In this document: piece by piece, positions 17,289 to 39,540 of the stretch
Position numbering within the stretch: the first letter of the stretch is position 1
Layout of the letters: every line of letters begins with the position of its first letter
From: Mycobacterium sp. NS-7484
GTDB taxonomy: Bacteria; Actinomycetota; Actinomycetes; Mycobacteriales; Mycobacteriaceae
Assembly (NCBI RefSeq): GCF_001953975.1
Contig: NZ_MBEJ01000018.1
Span: forward strand, 62,001-126,000
Direction of reading: 5' to 3'
Length of the DNA: 64,000 nt
Translations under genes and position numbers: made by a program
The notes under the pieces: generated by a model
Database searches by the model: none
What the model was told of the DNA's origin: nothing
What the model saw: the letters and a program-made list of their open reading frames with translations, nothing else

Positions 17289-17321
17289 TGTGACGATCCT
17301 CACGAATTTGGCCACTAGGGT
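17289..17321 (+). promoter_or_regulatory. CRP-like site and -10 element of a leaderless promoter
   Basis: TGTGACGATCCTCACG (17289-17304) matches the CRP pattern TGTGA-N6-TCACA at nine of ten positions. The -10 TAGGGT (17316-17321) ends six bases before the ATG at 17328, so the transcript is probably leaderless, and the CRP-like site overlaps the -35 region. Confidence 0.45.
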
Positions 17322-17327
17322 GACCGG

Positions 17328-18428
17328 ATGCGTCGAATCGCGGTGTGGGGCACGGGAAACATGGGCGCGACGGCGATCAGATCGGCCACGGCGTTCCCGG
17401 GCCTGCAACTGAGCGCGGTCATCACGTCGTCCGAGGACAAAGCCGGTGGTGACGCCGCGGCGTTCGCCGGGCTCGACGCCCCGACCGGCGTCATCGCCAC
17501 CACCGATGTCGACACGGCGCTTGCCCAGTGCGACGCCGTTGCCTACATGGCCTCGGGTGACATTCGTCCCGACGAGGCCATCGCCGACATCGAACGGTGC
17601 CTGCGGTCGGGTGCGCACGTCGTCACGCCGTCGCTCTACTCCCTCTACGACCCGGTCTCGGCGCCGGCCGAATGGGTCGAGCGGCTGACCGCCGCCGCGG
17701 TCGAGGGATCCGCGACGCTGCTGGTCAGCGGTGTCGACCCGGGTTGGGGCAACGACGCGCTGGCCGTCACCGCCGCCAGTCTCTGCACCCGGATCGACAC
17801 GATCTGCTGCCAGGAGATCTTCGACTACTCCACCTACAACCAGCCCGAGGCAGTGCGGGTGCGCTGCGGATTCGGCGGCTCGATGGACGAGGTGCCGCTG
17901 ATGCTGTTGCCCTCGATCCCGACGATGGTGTGGGGCGGAAACGTTCGGATGATCGGCCGCGGACTCGGGCTGGAGATCGACGAGATCACCGAGGATGTGC
18001 AGCGCAGACCGCTCGACGAAGCGATCGACACCGTCATGGGCCGCTTCGAGCAAGGCACTCAAGGTGCCTTCTGGCTCAAGGTGATCGGCTGGTCAAATGG
18101 CCGACAGCGCATCGTCATCGACCACATCACCCGCATCCACCCGTCCTGCGCCCCGGACTGGCCACAACCCGACGAAGGTGTCGGCGACCACCGGGTGATC
18201 ATCGACGGCGACCCGCAGCTGACCATCGTGACCCGCGCCGACGTACCCGGCGGGACTCGCGCCGACGGCGGCAACACCACCGCGGCCAACCGGCTACTCG
18301 GGGCCGTCAACTGGCTGGCCGAACAAAAGCCGGGCATCTACGACGGGCTCGACGTGCCACTCCATCAACCGCTGCCCGCCGAGGTCGCCGCCACCCGCTG
18401 GGTCACCTCACCCGCCGAGCAGACGTAA
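17328..18428 (+). CDS. Dihydrodipicolinate-reductase-like NAD(P)-binding protein
   Basis: A 366-residue protein with an N-terminal Rossmann fold (IAVWGTGNMGATAIRSA) and an overall layout like DapB or 2,4-diaminopentanoate dehydrogenase. Other stretches are VAYMASGDIRP, VSGVDPGWGNDALAV and TADGGNTTAANR-like. The DapB catalytic motif for lysine synthesis is not evident, so it is unlikely to be the housekeeping enzyme. A gene of this type also sits between fadE5 and the polyketide synthase in the trehalose polyphleate region of M. smegmatis (from memory), but no role is established. It ends in PAEQT followed by a TAA that belongs to hairpin copy 3. Confidence 0.7.
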   Translation: MRRIAVWGTGNMGATAIRSATAFPGLQLSAVITSSEDKAGGDAAAFAGLDAPTGVIATTDVDTALAQCDAVAYMASGDIRPDEAIADIERCLRSGAHVVTPSLYSLYDPVSAPAEWVERLTAAAVEGSATLLVSGVDPGWGNDALAVTAASLCTRIDTICCQEIFDYSTYNQPEAVRVRCGFGGSMDEVPLMLLPSIPTMVWGGNVRMIGRGLGLEIDEITEDVQRRPLDEAIDTVMGRFEQGTQGAFWLKVIGWSNGRQRIVIDHITRIHPSCAPDWPQPDEGVGDHRVIIDGDPQLTIVTRADVPGGTRADGGNTTAANRLLGAVNWLAEQKPGIYDGLDVPLHQPLPAEVAATRWVTSPAEQT

Positions 18429-18473
18429 ACCCGTAACAAATCAAGGGATTTGGTACGGGTTTACGTCTGCTCG
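18416..18473. terminator. Intergenic hairpin, copy 3; arm encodes a C-terminus
   Basis: Two 27-nt arms (18416-18442 and 18447-18473) pair at 26 of 27 positions around a 4-nt loop, beginning CGAGCAGACGTAAACC. The left arm contains the last codons and the TAA stop of the 17328 gene. The right arm ends five bases before the pks stop. It is the same element as copies 1 and 2. Confidence 0.82.
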
Positions 18474-18478
18474 CGGGG

Positions 18479-29533
<11,055 letters not shown>

Positions 29534-29663
29534 GCCGGTGTACTCCTTGTATCGTCGGTCATGTCGCGGCCTGCAGCCGCATGTTTTGACCCCTGCGGCC
29601 ACACGCCGCACGCCAACCCCCGTCGGACACTATTGCATGTGCATCGGTGACATGCGAGGGTGT

Positions 29664-29685
29664 TCCGGTCGAAGATTTGACCGGA
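29664..29685. promoter_or_regulatory. Operator candidate in the pks/papA3 divergent promoter
   Basis: TCCGGTC-N8-GACCGGA, perfect 7-bp arms, in the 192-bp region between the divergent pks and papA3 starts. This is the main promoter region of the polyphleate locus. Confidence 0.45.
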
Positions 29686-29725
29686 CTTCGGGGGATGGCG
29701 GTCGCCTATCTGGGAGGACGGCGCT

Positions 29726-31147
29726 TTGCGCATTGGGCAGATAACCGTTGGCGCACTTGATGAATGGACGTTGAGTGGCGGTTCGGTGACTTCTTGGCAT
29801 CCGACTGTGGAAGCCCAGGAAAAGGCAAGCCGGGCACCGGTCAGTTCAGTGCCGGTCAGTTACATGCAAAGTCAACACCTTCGAAACTATTGCGAACGCA
29901 AAGTATTGGGGCTGAACTTTTCTCGGCAGATCATCGCCAGCTGTGAAGTGGCTGGGAAGTGTGACATAGCAGCGATGGATCAGGCCGTCAACGCCTACCT
30001 CCGCCGGCACGACACCTTCCGCAGTTGGTTCAAGCAGGTGGATGACGGCGACTTCATCCGGCATGCGCTCGAAGACCCGGCTGACATCGAATTCATCCCG
30101 GTCGATCAGGGTGTCATGACCGTCGACGAAATACGTGCCCACGTCATCGATATTCCGAATCCGCTGGAGTGGGGCTGTTTCACGTTCGGGGTAATCCAGA
30201 ACGAGGAGCACTTCACTTTCTTCGCCGCGATGGATCACGTGCATGGCGATGCCACATTGATCGGCACCACAATGCTGGAAGCAAACGGCATGTATTCGTC
30301 GCTGAGCGGAACCGGCCAAGCACTCACATTGCCCGATGCCGGGAGTTTCGACGATTTCTGTATTCGCGAGCGTGACTACACCGCGGAGTTGACGGTGGAC
30401 TCGCCGGGCGTCCGCGCCTGGATCGAGTTCGCTGAGAACAATCGAGACGGGTTCCCGGAATTCCCACTGCCACTGGGCAATCCGCTGGAGGCCACCCGCA
30501 GTGACATGACCTCCGAAGTGCTGATGAATCCCGCGCAGACCGAACGCTTCGAGGCGGCCTGCACGGCAGCCGGGGCACGCTTTGTCGGTGGCCTGTTCGC
30601 CTGCCTCGGACTGGTGGAACACGAATTTACCGGTGCACTCACGTATTACGGGCTCACGCCGAGAGATTCCCGAACCGCGAGCGACAATTTCATGACGCAA
30701 GGCTGGTTCACCGGCCTGATTCCGATCACGGTTCCGGTGGCGGCGACGTCGTTCAGTGACGCCGCCTGGGCCGCACAGGCGTCATTCGATTCGGGTCTGG
30801 ATTTGGCGCGAGTGCCGTATTACCGGGTGCTGGAGTTGGCGCCCTGGTTGAACTGGCCGCGTCCCAACTTTCCGGTGTCGAACTTTTTGCACGGCGGCGC
30901 GGCGCCGCTCAACGCGATCCTCGCCGCGGCCGACATGGGGCTGGCCAACAACATCGGCATCTATCCCGACGGGCGCTTTTCCTACCAACTGACCATCTAC
31001 ATTTTCCGCTACGGCGAGGGCACGGTCATGGCGATCATGCACCCCGACAACCCTGTCGCCAAGAAGTCGGTCACCCGCTACATGGCGGCGATGAAGTCGG
31101 TGGCTTCGCGCGTCGCCGACACCGGTCAGTGGGGCCGCGTCGCCTAG
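29726..31147 (+). CDS. papA3: PapA-family acyltransferase, PapA3-like (trehalose acylation)
   Basis: A 473-residue polyketide-associated acyltransferase of the condensation-domain superfamily. The catalytic HxxxD is present as MDHVHGD (His171, Asp175). The N-terminus RIGQITVGALDEW resembles PapA1/2/3 proteins. The likely job is to transfer a fatty acyl group from CoA to trehalose, giving the diacyltrehalose precursor of trehalose polyphleates. The start is TTG at 29726 with GGGAGG at 29712-29717, which is unusual but well supported. It is divergent from pks and is followed, after a short leader ORF, by mmpL10. Confidence 0.85.
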   Translation: MRIGQITVGALDEWTLSGGSVTSWHPTVEAQEKASRAPVSSVPVSYMQSQHLRNYCERKVLGLNFSRQIIASCEVAGKCDIAAMDQAVNAYLRRHDTFRSWFKQVDDGDFIRHALEDPADIEFIPVDQGVMTVDEIRAHVIDIPNPLEWGCFTFGVIQNEEHFTFFAAMDHVHGDATLIGTTMLEANGMYSSLSGTGQALTLPDAGSFDDFCIRERDYTAELTVDSPGVRAWIEFAENNRDGFPEFPLPLGNPLEATRSDMTSEVLMNPAQTERFEAACTAAGARFVGGLFACLGLVEHEFTGALTYYGLTPRDSRTASDNFMTQGWFTGLIPITVPVAATSFSDAAWAAQASFDSGLDLARVPYYRVLELAPWLNWPRPNFPVSNFLHGGAAPLNAILAAADMGLANNIGIYPDGRFSYQLTIYIFRYGEGTVMAIMHPDNPVAKKSVTRYMAAMKSVASRVADTGQWGRVA

Positions 31148-31160
31148 CGGAGCGTTGTTC

Positions 31161-31226
31161 ATGGTCAAGGATTTTCTGCTCGGCCTCACCTTCGGGGCGA
31201 AGGTGAGGGTGACATGCGACGGCTAG
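31161..31226 (+). CDS. Leader peptide ORF (21 codons) overlapping the mmpL10 start
   Basis: ATG at 31161, 14 bases after the papA3 stop, with GGAG (about 31149-31152) upstream. It encodes MVKDFLLG... and stops at TAG 31224-31226, ten bases past the mmpL10 ATG, in a different frame. A ribosome translating it would open the hairpin at 31184-31208 that hides the mmpL10 ribosome binding site and could re-initiate at 31214. Whether the peptide has a function of its own is unknown; the coding claim rests only on position and start signals. Confidence 0.4.
   Translation: MVKDFLLGLTFGAKVRVTCDG
31184..31208 (+). promoter_or_regulatory. Hairpin sequestering the mmpL10 ribosome binding site
   Basis: CCTCACCTTCG (31184-31194) and CGAAGGTGAGG (31198-31208) form a perfect 11-bp stem with a GGG loop. 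The Shine-Dalgarno stretch AGGTGAGGG (31201-31209) lies in the 3' arm, five bases before the mmpL10 ATG. Confidence 0.7.
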
Positions 31227-34207
31227 CTGACCTGGTGGTGCGATGGCCGTGGGTGGTCATCGGGGTCTGGGCCACATTGCTGGTTGCCCTGCCGCTGTCA
31301 TTCCCGTCGTTGGGTGCGATGGCCGAGAAGCATCCGCTGACCATCCTGCCCGCTGACGCACCGTCGAGTGTCACCGCGGCGAAGATGACCGAGGCGTTCC
31401 ACGAACCGGGCAACGACGACCTGCTGTTGGTGGCGCTGATCAACGAGGACGGCCTCAAGCCGGACGACGAGGCGGTGTACCGCAAGCTGGTCGACGCGTT
31501 GCGCGACGACCAGGCCGACGTGGTGAGCGTGCAGGATTTCGTCGCCACCCCGCAGTTGCGTCCGTTCCTGACGAGCAAGGACAAGACCACCTGGGTGTTG
31601 CCGGTCGGCCTCAAGGGGGAGTTGGGCACCCCGCGGGCGATCGAATCGTTCAACCGGGTTTCCGAGGTCGTCGAACGCAGTACCGCAGGCAGTCCACTCG
31701 CCGTGCACCTGACCGGTCCCGCGGCCACCGCCGCGGACCTCACCGTCGCGGGTGAACACGATCGGCTGCCGATCGAGATCGCGATCGCCGTCCTGGTCCT
31801 TGCCGTACTGCTACTGGTCTATCGCAGCGCCGTCACGATGCTGCTGCCGTTGGTGACCATCGGATCCTCACTGCTCATCGCACAGTCCCTGGTGGCCGGC
31901 TTCTCCCACCTCACCGGGGCCGGAGTGTCGAATCAATCGGTTGTGTTCCTCAGCGCGATCATGGCCGGCGCGGGGACGGATTACGCGGTGTTCCTGATCA
32001 GCCGCTATCACGACTATCTGCGGTTGGGGAAGGATTTCGACGAGGCCGTCCGGGCGGCGATGGCCTCGATCGGGAAGGTGATCACCGCTTCGGCGGCGAC
32101 GGTCGGGCTGACGTTTCTGCTGTTGAGCTTCACCAAGATGGGTGTGTTCCGCACCGTGGGCACATCGGCGGCGATCGGGATCGGCGTCGCCTACCTGGCT
32201 GGGCTGACGCTGCTCCCGGCCATCCTGGTGCTCGTCGGGCCGCGCGGCTGGGTCAAGCCGCGGCGGGAGCTGACCTCCCGGTTCTGGCGCCGTTCGGGTA
32301 TCCGCATCGTGCGCCGGCCGGTGCCGCACCTGGTCGCCAGCCTGCTGGTGTTGGCGCTGTTGGCCGGTGCCGCGATCTTCGCGCAGTACAACTACGACGA
32401 CCGCAAGGTTGTGGCGGCAGATGCGCCGAGTTCGATCGGTTATGCCGCCGTGGAACGCCACTTCCCGATCGCACAGTCCATCCCCGAATACATCCTGATC
32501 CAATCGCCGCACGATCTCCGTACCCCGCGTGCTCTGGCGGACCTGGAACAGCTCGCCTCGCGCGTCGCGCAGCTGCCCGACGTCGGCCTGGTCAGCGGCA
32601 TCACCCGCCCCCTGGGCGAGGTGCCCCGGGAATTCCGGGCCACGTTCCAGGCCGGCATCGTCGGGACCCGGCTCGCTGACGGGTCCGATCAGATCGACCA
32701 GCGCAGCGGTGACCTGAACCGGCTGGCGGCCGGTGCCAACACGCTGGCCGGCAGCCTGGCCGACGTACGCACCCAGATCAACCAGATCGCGCCCAGTCTG
32801 CAGAGCCTGGTCGACACCTTCTCCTCGGTGCGAACCGAATACGGCGGCGACAAGCTGGTCCATGATGTCGAGGTCGCGGCCAAGCTCGTCGACAGCATCA
32901 ACGCGCTGTCCAATTCGATGGGCTACAACTTCTCCGCGGTCAAGAACATGTTCGCCTGGATCGGCCCGGTGTTGGCGGCGCTGCAGAACAACACGGTCTG
33001 CGACAGCAACCCGTCGTGCAGTGAGACCCGCATCCAGTTCCAGCGGCTGATGGATGCCAACAACGACGGCAGCCTCGACCAGATCAACGACCTGGCGCAT
33101 CAACTCCAAGGTGTCGGTGACAAGCAGACCCTCAACGCCACGGTCACCAAGCTGAACAAGGCCCTGGCCAGTGTCAGCAAGGCCGTCGGCACCATGGGGC
33201 TGAACAAGCCCGGCGGCCCGCAGGCAGGTCTGCGGGATCTGCAGCAAGGGGCCAACCGCCTGGCCGGGGGGAGCCGCGAGGTGGCCGGCGGCGTCGACGA
33301 ACTCGTCAAGCAGATCAAGGTGATCTCGGCCGGGTTGGACCAGGCCTCGTCATTCCTGCTGTCCATGCGCAACGAGGCTGCGGACCCGGCGCAGGCGGGG
33401 TTCAACATTCCGCCCGAGGTACTGGGCCTCGACGAGTTCAAGAAGGCTTCCGCGGCCTACGTCTCGCCGGACGGCCGCTCGGTGCGGTATCTGGTGCAGA
33501 CCAAGCTCAACCCGTTCAGTTCCGAGGCGATGGACCAGGTCAACGAGATCCAGGACATCGCCCGCGGCGCCCAACCCAACACGACGCTGGCCGACGCCTC
33601 GATCTCGATGGGCGGTTTCCCGGCCGCCCTGCGGGACACCCGCGACTACTACCAGCAGGACATCCGGTTCATCATCATCGCGACCCTCATCGTGGTGCTG
33701 CTGATCCTGATGGTGCTGCTGCGCTCCCTCGTCGCACCGCTCTACCTGGTCGGTTCGGTGGTGATCTCGTACTTCGCCGCACTCGGTATCGGGGTTCTGG
33801 TGTTCCAATCCCTGTTCGGTCAGCAATTGCACTGGAGCGTGCCCCCATTGGCGTTCGTGGTGCTGGTAGCGGTGGGTGCCGACTACAACATGCTGCTCGT
33901 GTCACGAATGCGGGACGAGTCGGCACACAGCATGCGGTTCGGCGTGATTCGCACCCTCAGTTCGACCGGTGGCGTGATCACCGCGGCCGGGCTGATCTTC
34001 GCGGCCTCGATGGCCGGTCTGCTGTTCTCCACCATCGGCATGGTGATCCAAGGCGGGTTCATCATCGGGGTCGGGATTCTGCTGGACACCTTCGTGGTCC
34101 GCACCATCACGGTGCCGGCCGTCGCGACGCTGATCGGGCGGGCGAACTGGTGGCCGTCACGCGCGGGGGTCTCGAAGCCGCTGCGTAGATCGGCGGCCGG
34201 CGCGTGA
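31214..34207 (+). CDS. mmpL10: MmpL10-like lipid transporter of the TPP locus
   Basis: A 997-residue MmpL protein of the lipid-exporting cluster. An N-terminal membrane segment ([21 protein letters not shown]) precedes a large periplasmic loop and the first membrane bundle, with [18 protein letters not shown] second helical periplasmic domain (~490-740) has many small residues and Gln. The C-terminal bundle contains [16 protein letters not shown]. There is no mmpS beside it. In TPP-producing mycobacteria, MmpL10 moves the diacyltrehalose precursor across the inner membrane. The start at 31214 is firm: the same frame upstream has no start codon before the papA3 stop. Its ribosome binding site is inside a strong hairpin. 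Confidence 0.88.
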   Translation: MRRLADLVVRWPWVVIGVWATLLVALPLSFPSLGAMAEKHPLTILPADAPSSVTAAKMTEAFHEPGNDDLLLVALINEDGLKPDDEAVYRKLVDALRDDQADVVSVQDFVATPQLRPFLTSKDKTTWVLPVGLKGELGTPRAIESFNRVSEVVERSTAGSPLAVHLTGPAATAADLTVAGEHDRLPIEIAIAVLVLAVLLLVYRSAVTMLLPLVTIGSSLLIAQSLVAGFSHLTGAGVSNQSVVFLSAIMAGAGTDYAVFLISRYHDYLRLGKDFDEAVRAAMASIGKVITASAATVGLTFLLLSFTKMGVFRTVGTSAAIGIGVAYLAGLTLLPAILVLVGPRGWVKPRRELTSRFWRRSGIRIVRRPVPHLVASLLVLALLAGAAIFAQYNYDDRKVVAADAPSSIGYAAVERHFPIAQSIPEYILIQSPHDLRTPRALADLEQLASRVAQLPDVGLVSGITRPLGEVPREFRATFQAGIVGTRLADGSDQIDQRSGDLNRLAAGANTLAGSLADVRTQINQIAPSLQSLVDTFSSVRTEYGGDKLVHDVEVAAKLVDSINALSNSMGYNFSAVKNMFAWIGPVLAALQNNTVCDSNPSCSETRIQFQRLMDANNDGSLDQINDLAHQLQGVGDKQTLNATVTKLNKALASVSKAVGTMGLNKPGGPQAGLRDLQQGANRLAGGSREVAGGVDELVKQIKVISAGLDQASSFLLSMRNEAADPAQAGFNIPPEVLGLDEFKKASAAYVSPDGRSVRYLVQTKLNPFSSEAMDQVNEIQDIARGAQPNTTLADASISMGGFPAALRDTRDYYQQDIRFIIIATLIVVLLILMVLLRSLVAPLYLVGSVVISYFAALGIGVLVFQSLFGQQLHWSVPPLAFVVLVAVGADYNMLLVSRMRDESAHSMRFGVIRTLSSTGGVITAAGLIFAASMAGLLFSTIGMVIQGGFIIGVGILLDTFVVRTITVPAVATLIGRANWWPSRAGVSKPLRRSAAGA

Positions 34208-34277
34208 CGGCGGCGGGAAGCGCACCGAGGCGATGTATGGGAAACTACGAAACGAAGCGATGCGGGCAGGGGCAGAG

Positions 34278-35393
34278 ATGAAGAAGCTGATCGCTGGAAT
34301 CACGGTTCTGGTAACTGCCGGTGTCACAGGATGTTTCGGTGTCGGGGCGGCCAGCGCCGACGACACCCGGGCCCCCGGTGGCCCACCGGCTCCCGCGCCG
34401 GCCGACCCGGGCACCGCCTATGCCCTGGGCGGCGCCCACGTCCTGGGGATTCCGTATGACGAATACATCCGGATGACCGGTGAGCACTGGTTCCCCGGCA
34501 TGAAGCGGGTGAAGGTCGACTACCCGGCAGGCCAGGTTCAGGGCCACACCCTGGAACGCTTCTTCCCCGGGATCGGTGCGATCGGTGAGCAGATCTATCC
34601 CGGCATCGGTCTCGACGGGCCCAGCATCGGTGAATCGGTCGACGAAGGCGAGGGAAACCTCGACGCGGCCATCCGTAGCGGTGGCCACGGAACCGCGATG
34701 GGATTGTCCGAGGGCGCGCTCGTGCTCAATGCCGTGAAGGCCCGCCTGGTCAATGATCCGATCGCTCCGCCGCCGGATCAGCTGACCTTCGCGACGTTCG
34801 GTGACCCGATCGCCAGGCATCCGTTCGGCGAGAGCTTCCTGACCCAGAACTTTCCCGTCGGCAGCGTGGTGCCGTTCATGGATTACCGGATACCGGCCCC
34901 CGTGGAAAGCCAGTACCACACCGATCAGTTCATCTCGGCCTACGACAGCATCGCCGACTGGCCGGACCGGCCGGACAACTGGATGAGCGTCATCAACGCG
35001 ATCGCCGGACTGGCCACCGGGCACACCGCGATCGCCTTCACCAACCCGAGCAACGTTCCCCCGCAGAACATTCGGACGACGGTGAACTCCAAGGGTGCGA
35101 CGACGACGACGTACCTCGTCCCCGAAGAACACCTGCCACTGGTGTTGCCCTTCAAATACCTCGGCTACGACCAGGACACGCTCAACAAGCTGGACGCGAT
35201 CCTCAAGCCCCGGGTCGACGCGGGCTATTCCCGTAACGACGATCCGGCCACCGCTCCCGTCACGGTGGATCCGGTGAACGGCTTCGACCCCGCAGAAGTC
35301 ACCGCACCGGCCAACGAGGCCACGTTCGGTGGACAAACCGACCCCATTTCCGAGATTGCCAACGGTGCCCTGTCGTTGCTCGGCGGGCACTGA
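34278..35393 (+). CDS. Secreted PE-PPE-domain serine hydrolase/acyltransferase of the TPP locus
   Basis: A 371-residue exported protein. The signal peptide is [31 protein letters not shown] (shown here only by its ends MKKLIAG and AASA), with a Cys in the hydrophobic core. The PE-PPE alpha/beta-hydrolase domain follows, with nucleophile Ser144 in MGLSEGA and later [15 protein letters not shown] and [19 protein letters not shown]. Related Chp proteins complete acylation of trehalose lipids outside the membrane. In the TPP pathway the PE enzyme converts diacyltrehalose to the fully acylated form. ATG 34278 is preferred for the signal peptide and a purine-rich GCAGGGGCAG site; starts at 34233 and 34260 are possible. 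It lies between mmpL10 and fadD23. Confidence 0.82.
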   Translation: MKKLIAGITVLVTAGVTGCFGVGAASADDTRAPGGPPAPAPADPGTAYALGGAHVLGIPYDEYIRMTGEHWFPGMKRVKVDYPAGQVQGHTLERFFPGIGAIGEQIYPGIGLDGPSIGESVDEGEGNLDAAIRSGGHGTAMGLSEGALVLNAVKARLVNDPIAPPPDQLTFATFGDPIARHPFGESFLTQNFPVGSVVPFMDYRIPAPVESQYHTDQFISAYDSIADWPDRPDNWMSVINAIAGLATGHTAIAFTNPSNVPPQNIRTTVNSKGATTTTYLVPEEHLPLVLPFKYLGYDQDTLNKLDAILKPRVDAGYSRNDDPATAPVTVDPVNGFDPAEVTAPANEATFGGQTDPISEIANGALSLLGGH

Positions 35394-35433
35394 CACCGAC
35401 ACCGACGGATTCCACGAGTAGTACGGACGTGAT

Positions 35434-37191
35434 ATGACGCCGACGCCCCTGCCCCAGTCCACCATCCTCTCGATGCTGCACGGCCGTGCCAGCTTGCGCC
35501 CCAACGACATTGCCTTCACCTTCACCGAGTACGCCGACGACCCGGCCGGGGTCGCCGAGACGGTGACGTGGTCGCAGCTGTCCCGCCGAACGATGAGTGT
35601 GGCCCGCACGATCCGGCGCAGCGCCGCCGTCGGGGACCGCGCGGTGATCCTGGCCCCTCAGGGCCTGGAATACATCCTGGCCTTCCTCGGCTCGATGCAG
35701 GCCGGGCTCATCGCGGTGCCGCTTCCGCTGCCGCATCGCGGCTCCAGCCACGACCGGGTGAGCGCGGTGTTCACCGACACCCGGCCCGCGGTGGTGTTGA
35801 CCACCTCCGCGGTCGCCGAGGACGTCGGTGACTACGTCGATCAATCCCGGTTGGACACGGCGCCCAAGATCCTCGAGGTCGACTTGCTGGATCTGGATGC
35901 TCCGGCGGGTGCGGATGACGACATCGAAACCGACACGGTCGAATACCCCACGACGGCGTATCTGCAGTACAGCTCGGGCTCGACCCGACTGCCGACCGGC
36001 GTGATGATCTCGCATCGCAATCTGCAGGCGAACTTCGAGCAGTTGATGCGCGGTTTCTTCACCGACGTGCTCAGCCGGTCTGTCGCCGAGGCCACGGTCG
36101 TGTCGTGGTTGCCCTTCTATCACGACATGGGGTTGGTACTGGGCGTCTGCGCACCGATCCTGAGCGGATTCCCCGCTGATCTGATGAGCCCGGTCGCCTT
36201 CTTGGAGCAGCCGGCCCGATGGGTGCGGGCGTTGGCGTCGAGCCCGAATACCTTCTCGGCCGCCCCCAACTTCGCCTTCGATCTCGCCGCCCGCAAGACG
36301 AAGGACGCCGACCTGACGGGTCTGGACCTCGGCGGGGTGCTGGGCATCATCAACGGCGCCGAGCGGGTCGAGCCGGGCACCTTGGAACGATTCTCAGATC
36401 GATTCGCGCACTTCAACTTTCGTGACGAGATGCTGCGTCCGTCGTACGGGATGGCCGAGGCCACCGTGTTCGTGGCGACGGGCACGTGGAACGAATCCTC
36501 GGGGGCGGTGGCGTTCGACACCGACGAACTGTCGGTGGGACGCATCCGCCGGTCGACGCGATCGGCCGGCACATCCCTCGTCAAATACGAGCTGCCGCAA
36601 TCGCCGATCGTGCGGATCGTGGACGTCGACACCCACCGCGAGTGCCCACCGGATGTGGTGGGCGAGATCTGGGTGCACGGCGACAATGTCGCGTCCGGTT
36701 ACTGGAGCCGGCCTGCCGAGGAGCAACAGTGCTTCGGCGCCACTCTCGTCGACCCGACCCCGGGCACGGTCGAGGGCCCCTGGCTGAAAACCGGAGATCT
36801 GGGTTTCGTCTCCGAAGGTCACCTGTTCATCGTCGGGCGCATCAAGGACCTGCTGATCATCCGCGGTCGCAACCACTATCCCGAGGACATCGAGGCAACC
36901 GTCCAGCAGATCACCGGGGGCCGGGTGGCGGCCATCTCCGTCCCGGTGAACAGCACGGAGAAGCTCGTCACCGTCATCGAGCTCAAGAAGCGCGGGGAGG
37001 AGGCGGTGCATTGGCTCACCGGGCTCAAGAGTGAGGTCACCTCGGCGATATCGAACGCGCACGGCTTGAACGTCGGTGACCTCGTGTTGGTGCCGCCCGG
37101 ATCGATACCGACGACGACGAGCGGCAAGATCCGACGAGCGGCCTGCGTGGAGCAGTATCGGCAGGACGAGTTCGCCCGGTTGGACGCCTGA
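35434..37191 (+). CDS. fadD23: Fatty acyl-AMP ligase, FadD23-like
   Basis: A 585-residue adenylate-forming enzyme. AMP-binding motifs are [22 protein letters not shown] (given as [11 protein letters not shown]), [21 protein letters not shown] and [38 protein letters not shown]. The C-terminal end carries TTTSGKIRR with the catalytic Lys. The sequence belongs to the FAAL branch, which activates long-chain acids as acyl-AMP and loads them on a polyketide synthase rather than on CoA. Here it should prime Pks with a fatty acid. It is the last gene of the papA3-mmpL10-PE-fadD23 unit and converges on the Gap-like gene. Confidence 0.88.
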   Translation: MTPTPLPQSTILSMLHGRASLRPNDIAFTFTEYADDPAGVAETVTWSQLSRRTMSVARTIRRSAAVGDRAVILAPQGLEYILAFLGSMQAGLIAVPLPLPHRGSSHDRVSAVFTDTRPAVVLTTSAVAEDVGDYVDQSRLDTAPKILEVDLLDLDAPAGADDDIETDTVEYPTTAYLQYSSGSTRLPTGVMISHRNLQANFEQLMRGFFTDVLSRSVAEATVVSWLPFYHDMGLVLGVCAPILSGFPADLMSPVAFLEQPARWVRALASSPNTFSAAPNFAFDLAARKTKDADLTGLDLGGVLGIINGAERVEPGTLERFSDRFAHFNFRDEMLRPSYGMAEATVFVATGTWNESSGAVAFDTDELSVGRIRRSTRSAGTSLVKYELPQSPIVRIVDVDTHRECPPDVVGEIWVHGDNVASGYWSRPAEEQQCFGATLVDPTPGTVEGPWLKTGDLGFVSEGHLFIVGRIKDLLIIRGRNHYPEDIEATVQQITGGRVAAISVPVNSTEKLVTVIELKKRGEEAVHWLTGLKSEVTSAISNAHGLNVGDLVLVPPGSIPTTTSGKIRRAACVEQYRQDEFARLDA

Positions 37192-37197
37192 GCTTGT

Positions 37198-38437
<1,240 letters not shown>

Positions 38438-38451
38438 GCTTCCCGTTCGGG

Positions 38452-38613
38452 TCAGGGCCGCGCGGCGAGCTCATCGCGGTACTTGGCGATGCGCTGCTCG
38501 ATCTCTCCGGCATCGGCGGGGCGGCCCTCTTTTCGGGCCAGCTCCGCCCGGGCCGACAGTTCCCGGATCGCGGTGCGGATCTCGTTGACGCTGTGGATCT
38601 GTCCCATGCTCAT
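38452..38613 (-). CDS. Small conserved-looking hypothetical protein (53 aa)
   Basis: A 53-residue, highly charged, helical protein (MSMGQIHSVNEIRTAIRELS... ending ...YRDELAARP). AAAGGCAG upstream of ATG 38613 is a plausible ribosome binding site; a second Met two codons in is an alternative start. It converges on the flavin reductase 15 bases away and lies downstream of the MoxR operon on the same strand. I do not recognise a family. Base composition by codon position looks coding. Confidence 0.6.
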   Translation of the reverse strand: MSMGQIHSVNEIRTAIRELSARAELARKEGRPADAGEIEQRIAKYRDELAARP

Positions 38614-38688
38614 GGAGCTGCCTTTCAATGCTGATTTCGGCTGATTGGCTGCTTTCCGGCGAGCCTACCCGCCGATTCGAGGATCGGC

Positions 38689-39540
38689 TCAAACCTCCTG
38701 CAGCCCGATGATCACTTTGCGGAACAACTGCGCACCGGCGTCCTTCTGAGCCGGCGGGCACGTGACATTCACAATCATTCCCCGGACCAGACCGTAGTAA
38801 TCGCACTCCTCGGTCTCGGTCGTCGTCAGGGCGAAGGAGTCGTCGGCGGCCGATTCCGGCGCGGCCGTCACCAGATGGTCCAGGGTCCGCGTCTTGGTCT
38901 CGATGACCTGACCGTTCTTGCTGACGACGGTGGTCACCTTGGCGCCTTTGCAGCGCTCGTACCACTGGCGGCTGAAGTCGAGGCTGGTCGGATCTTTCGA
39001 CACGAACACCGTCAGCGAGAAGGACTGACTGTCTTCCTTGTTTCCGCCCGGATCGTCGACGGGGTACATCAAGCGCGAGATCCGGGAGTCCTTGTAGCGT
39101 TCCGGATCTTTGTCGTCACTTCCGAAGTCGTACTTGGCGTTGTACATCGGGTCGTCGTCGGACGTGCAGCCCGCGGGATCGGACGAGAACGTGTACTTGC
39201 GGTCGGGGTCGTAGGAGGAATCCGTGCCGCGGTCCATCTTCGTGTAGTCGAATTCGGTGTAGCCCGGCGGATACAGCGAATCGAAATCGATCGCGTTGAG
39301 GATCATCGTCGGCGGTTTGTCGCTGAGCAGGGGTCTGTCCGTGTCCGGTGCGTCGGCTTGGTCGATCGGCGCTGTGCGCGGCCAGGCCAGCCACGCCACC
39401 AGTGCGACGGCCAACAGCACCACGACGGCGACGCCCACGCCGCCCAGGACGATCGTCCGGCGGGACAGCTTCCGCGCACGGGCCGCACCTGGCGGTGCCG
39501 AGTATGACCACTGGTCGGGCATCCCGTTGGGCCCGGTCAC
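38689..39540 (-). CDS. Membrane-anchored exported protein, last gene of the MoxR/VWA operon
   Basis: A 283-residue protein: a short cytoplasmic segment with MPDQWSYSAPPG, one membrane helix (TIVLGGVGVAVVVLLAVALVAWLAW, residues ~35-60) and an extracytoplasmic domain with four cysteines. The GTG start overlaps the previous stop (GTGA). The ectodomain resembles mycobacterial lipoprotein-like secreted domains in general form, but I cannot assign a family. Its place at the end of the operon suggests it is a client or partner of the VWA proteins. Confidence 0.7.
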   Translation of the reverse strand: MTGPNGMPDQWSYSAPPGAARARKLSRRTIVLGGVGVAVVVLLAVALVAWLAWPRTAPIDQADAPDTDRPLLSDKPPTMILNAIDFDSLYPPGYTEFDYTKMDRGTDSSYDPDRKYTFSSDPAGCTSDDDPMYNAKYDFGSDDKDPERYKDSRISRLMYPVDDPGGNKEDSQSFSLTVFVSKDPTSLDFSRQWYERCKGAKVTTVVSKNGQVIETKTRTLDHLVTAAPESAADDSFALTTTETEECDYYGLVRGMIVNVTCPPAQKDAGAQLFRKVIIGLQEV

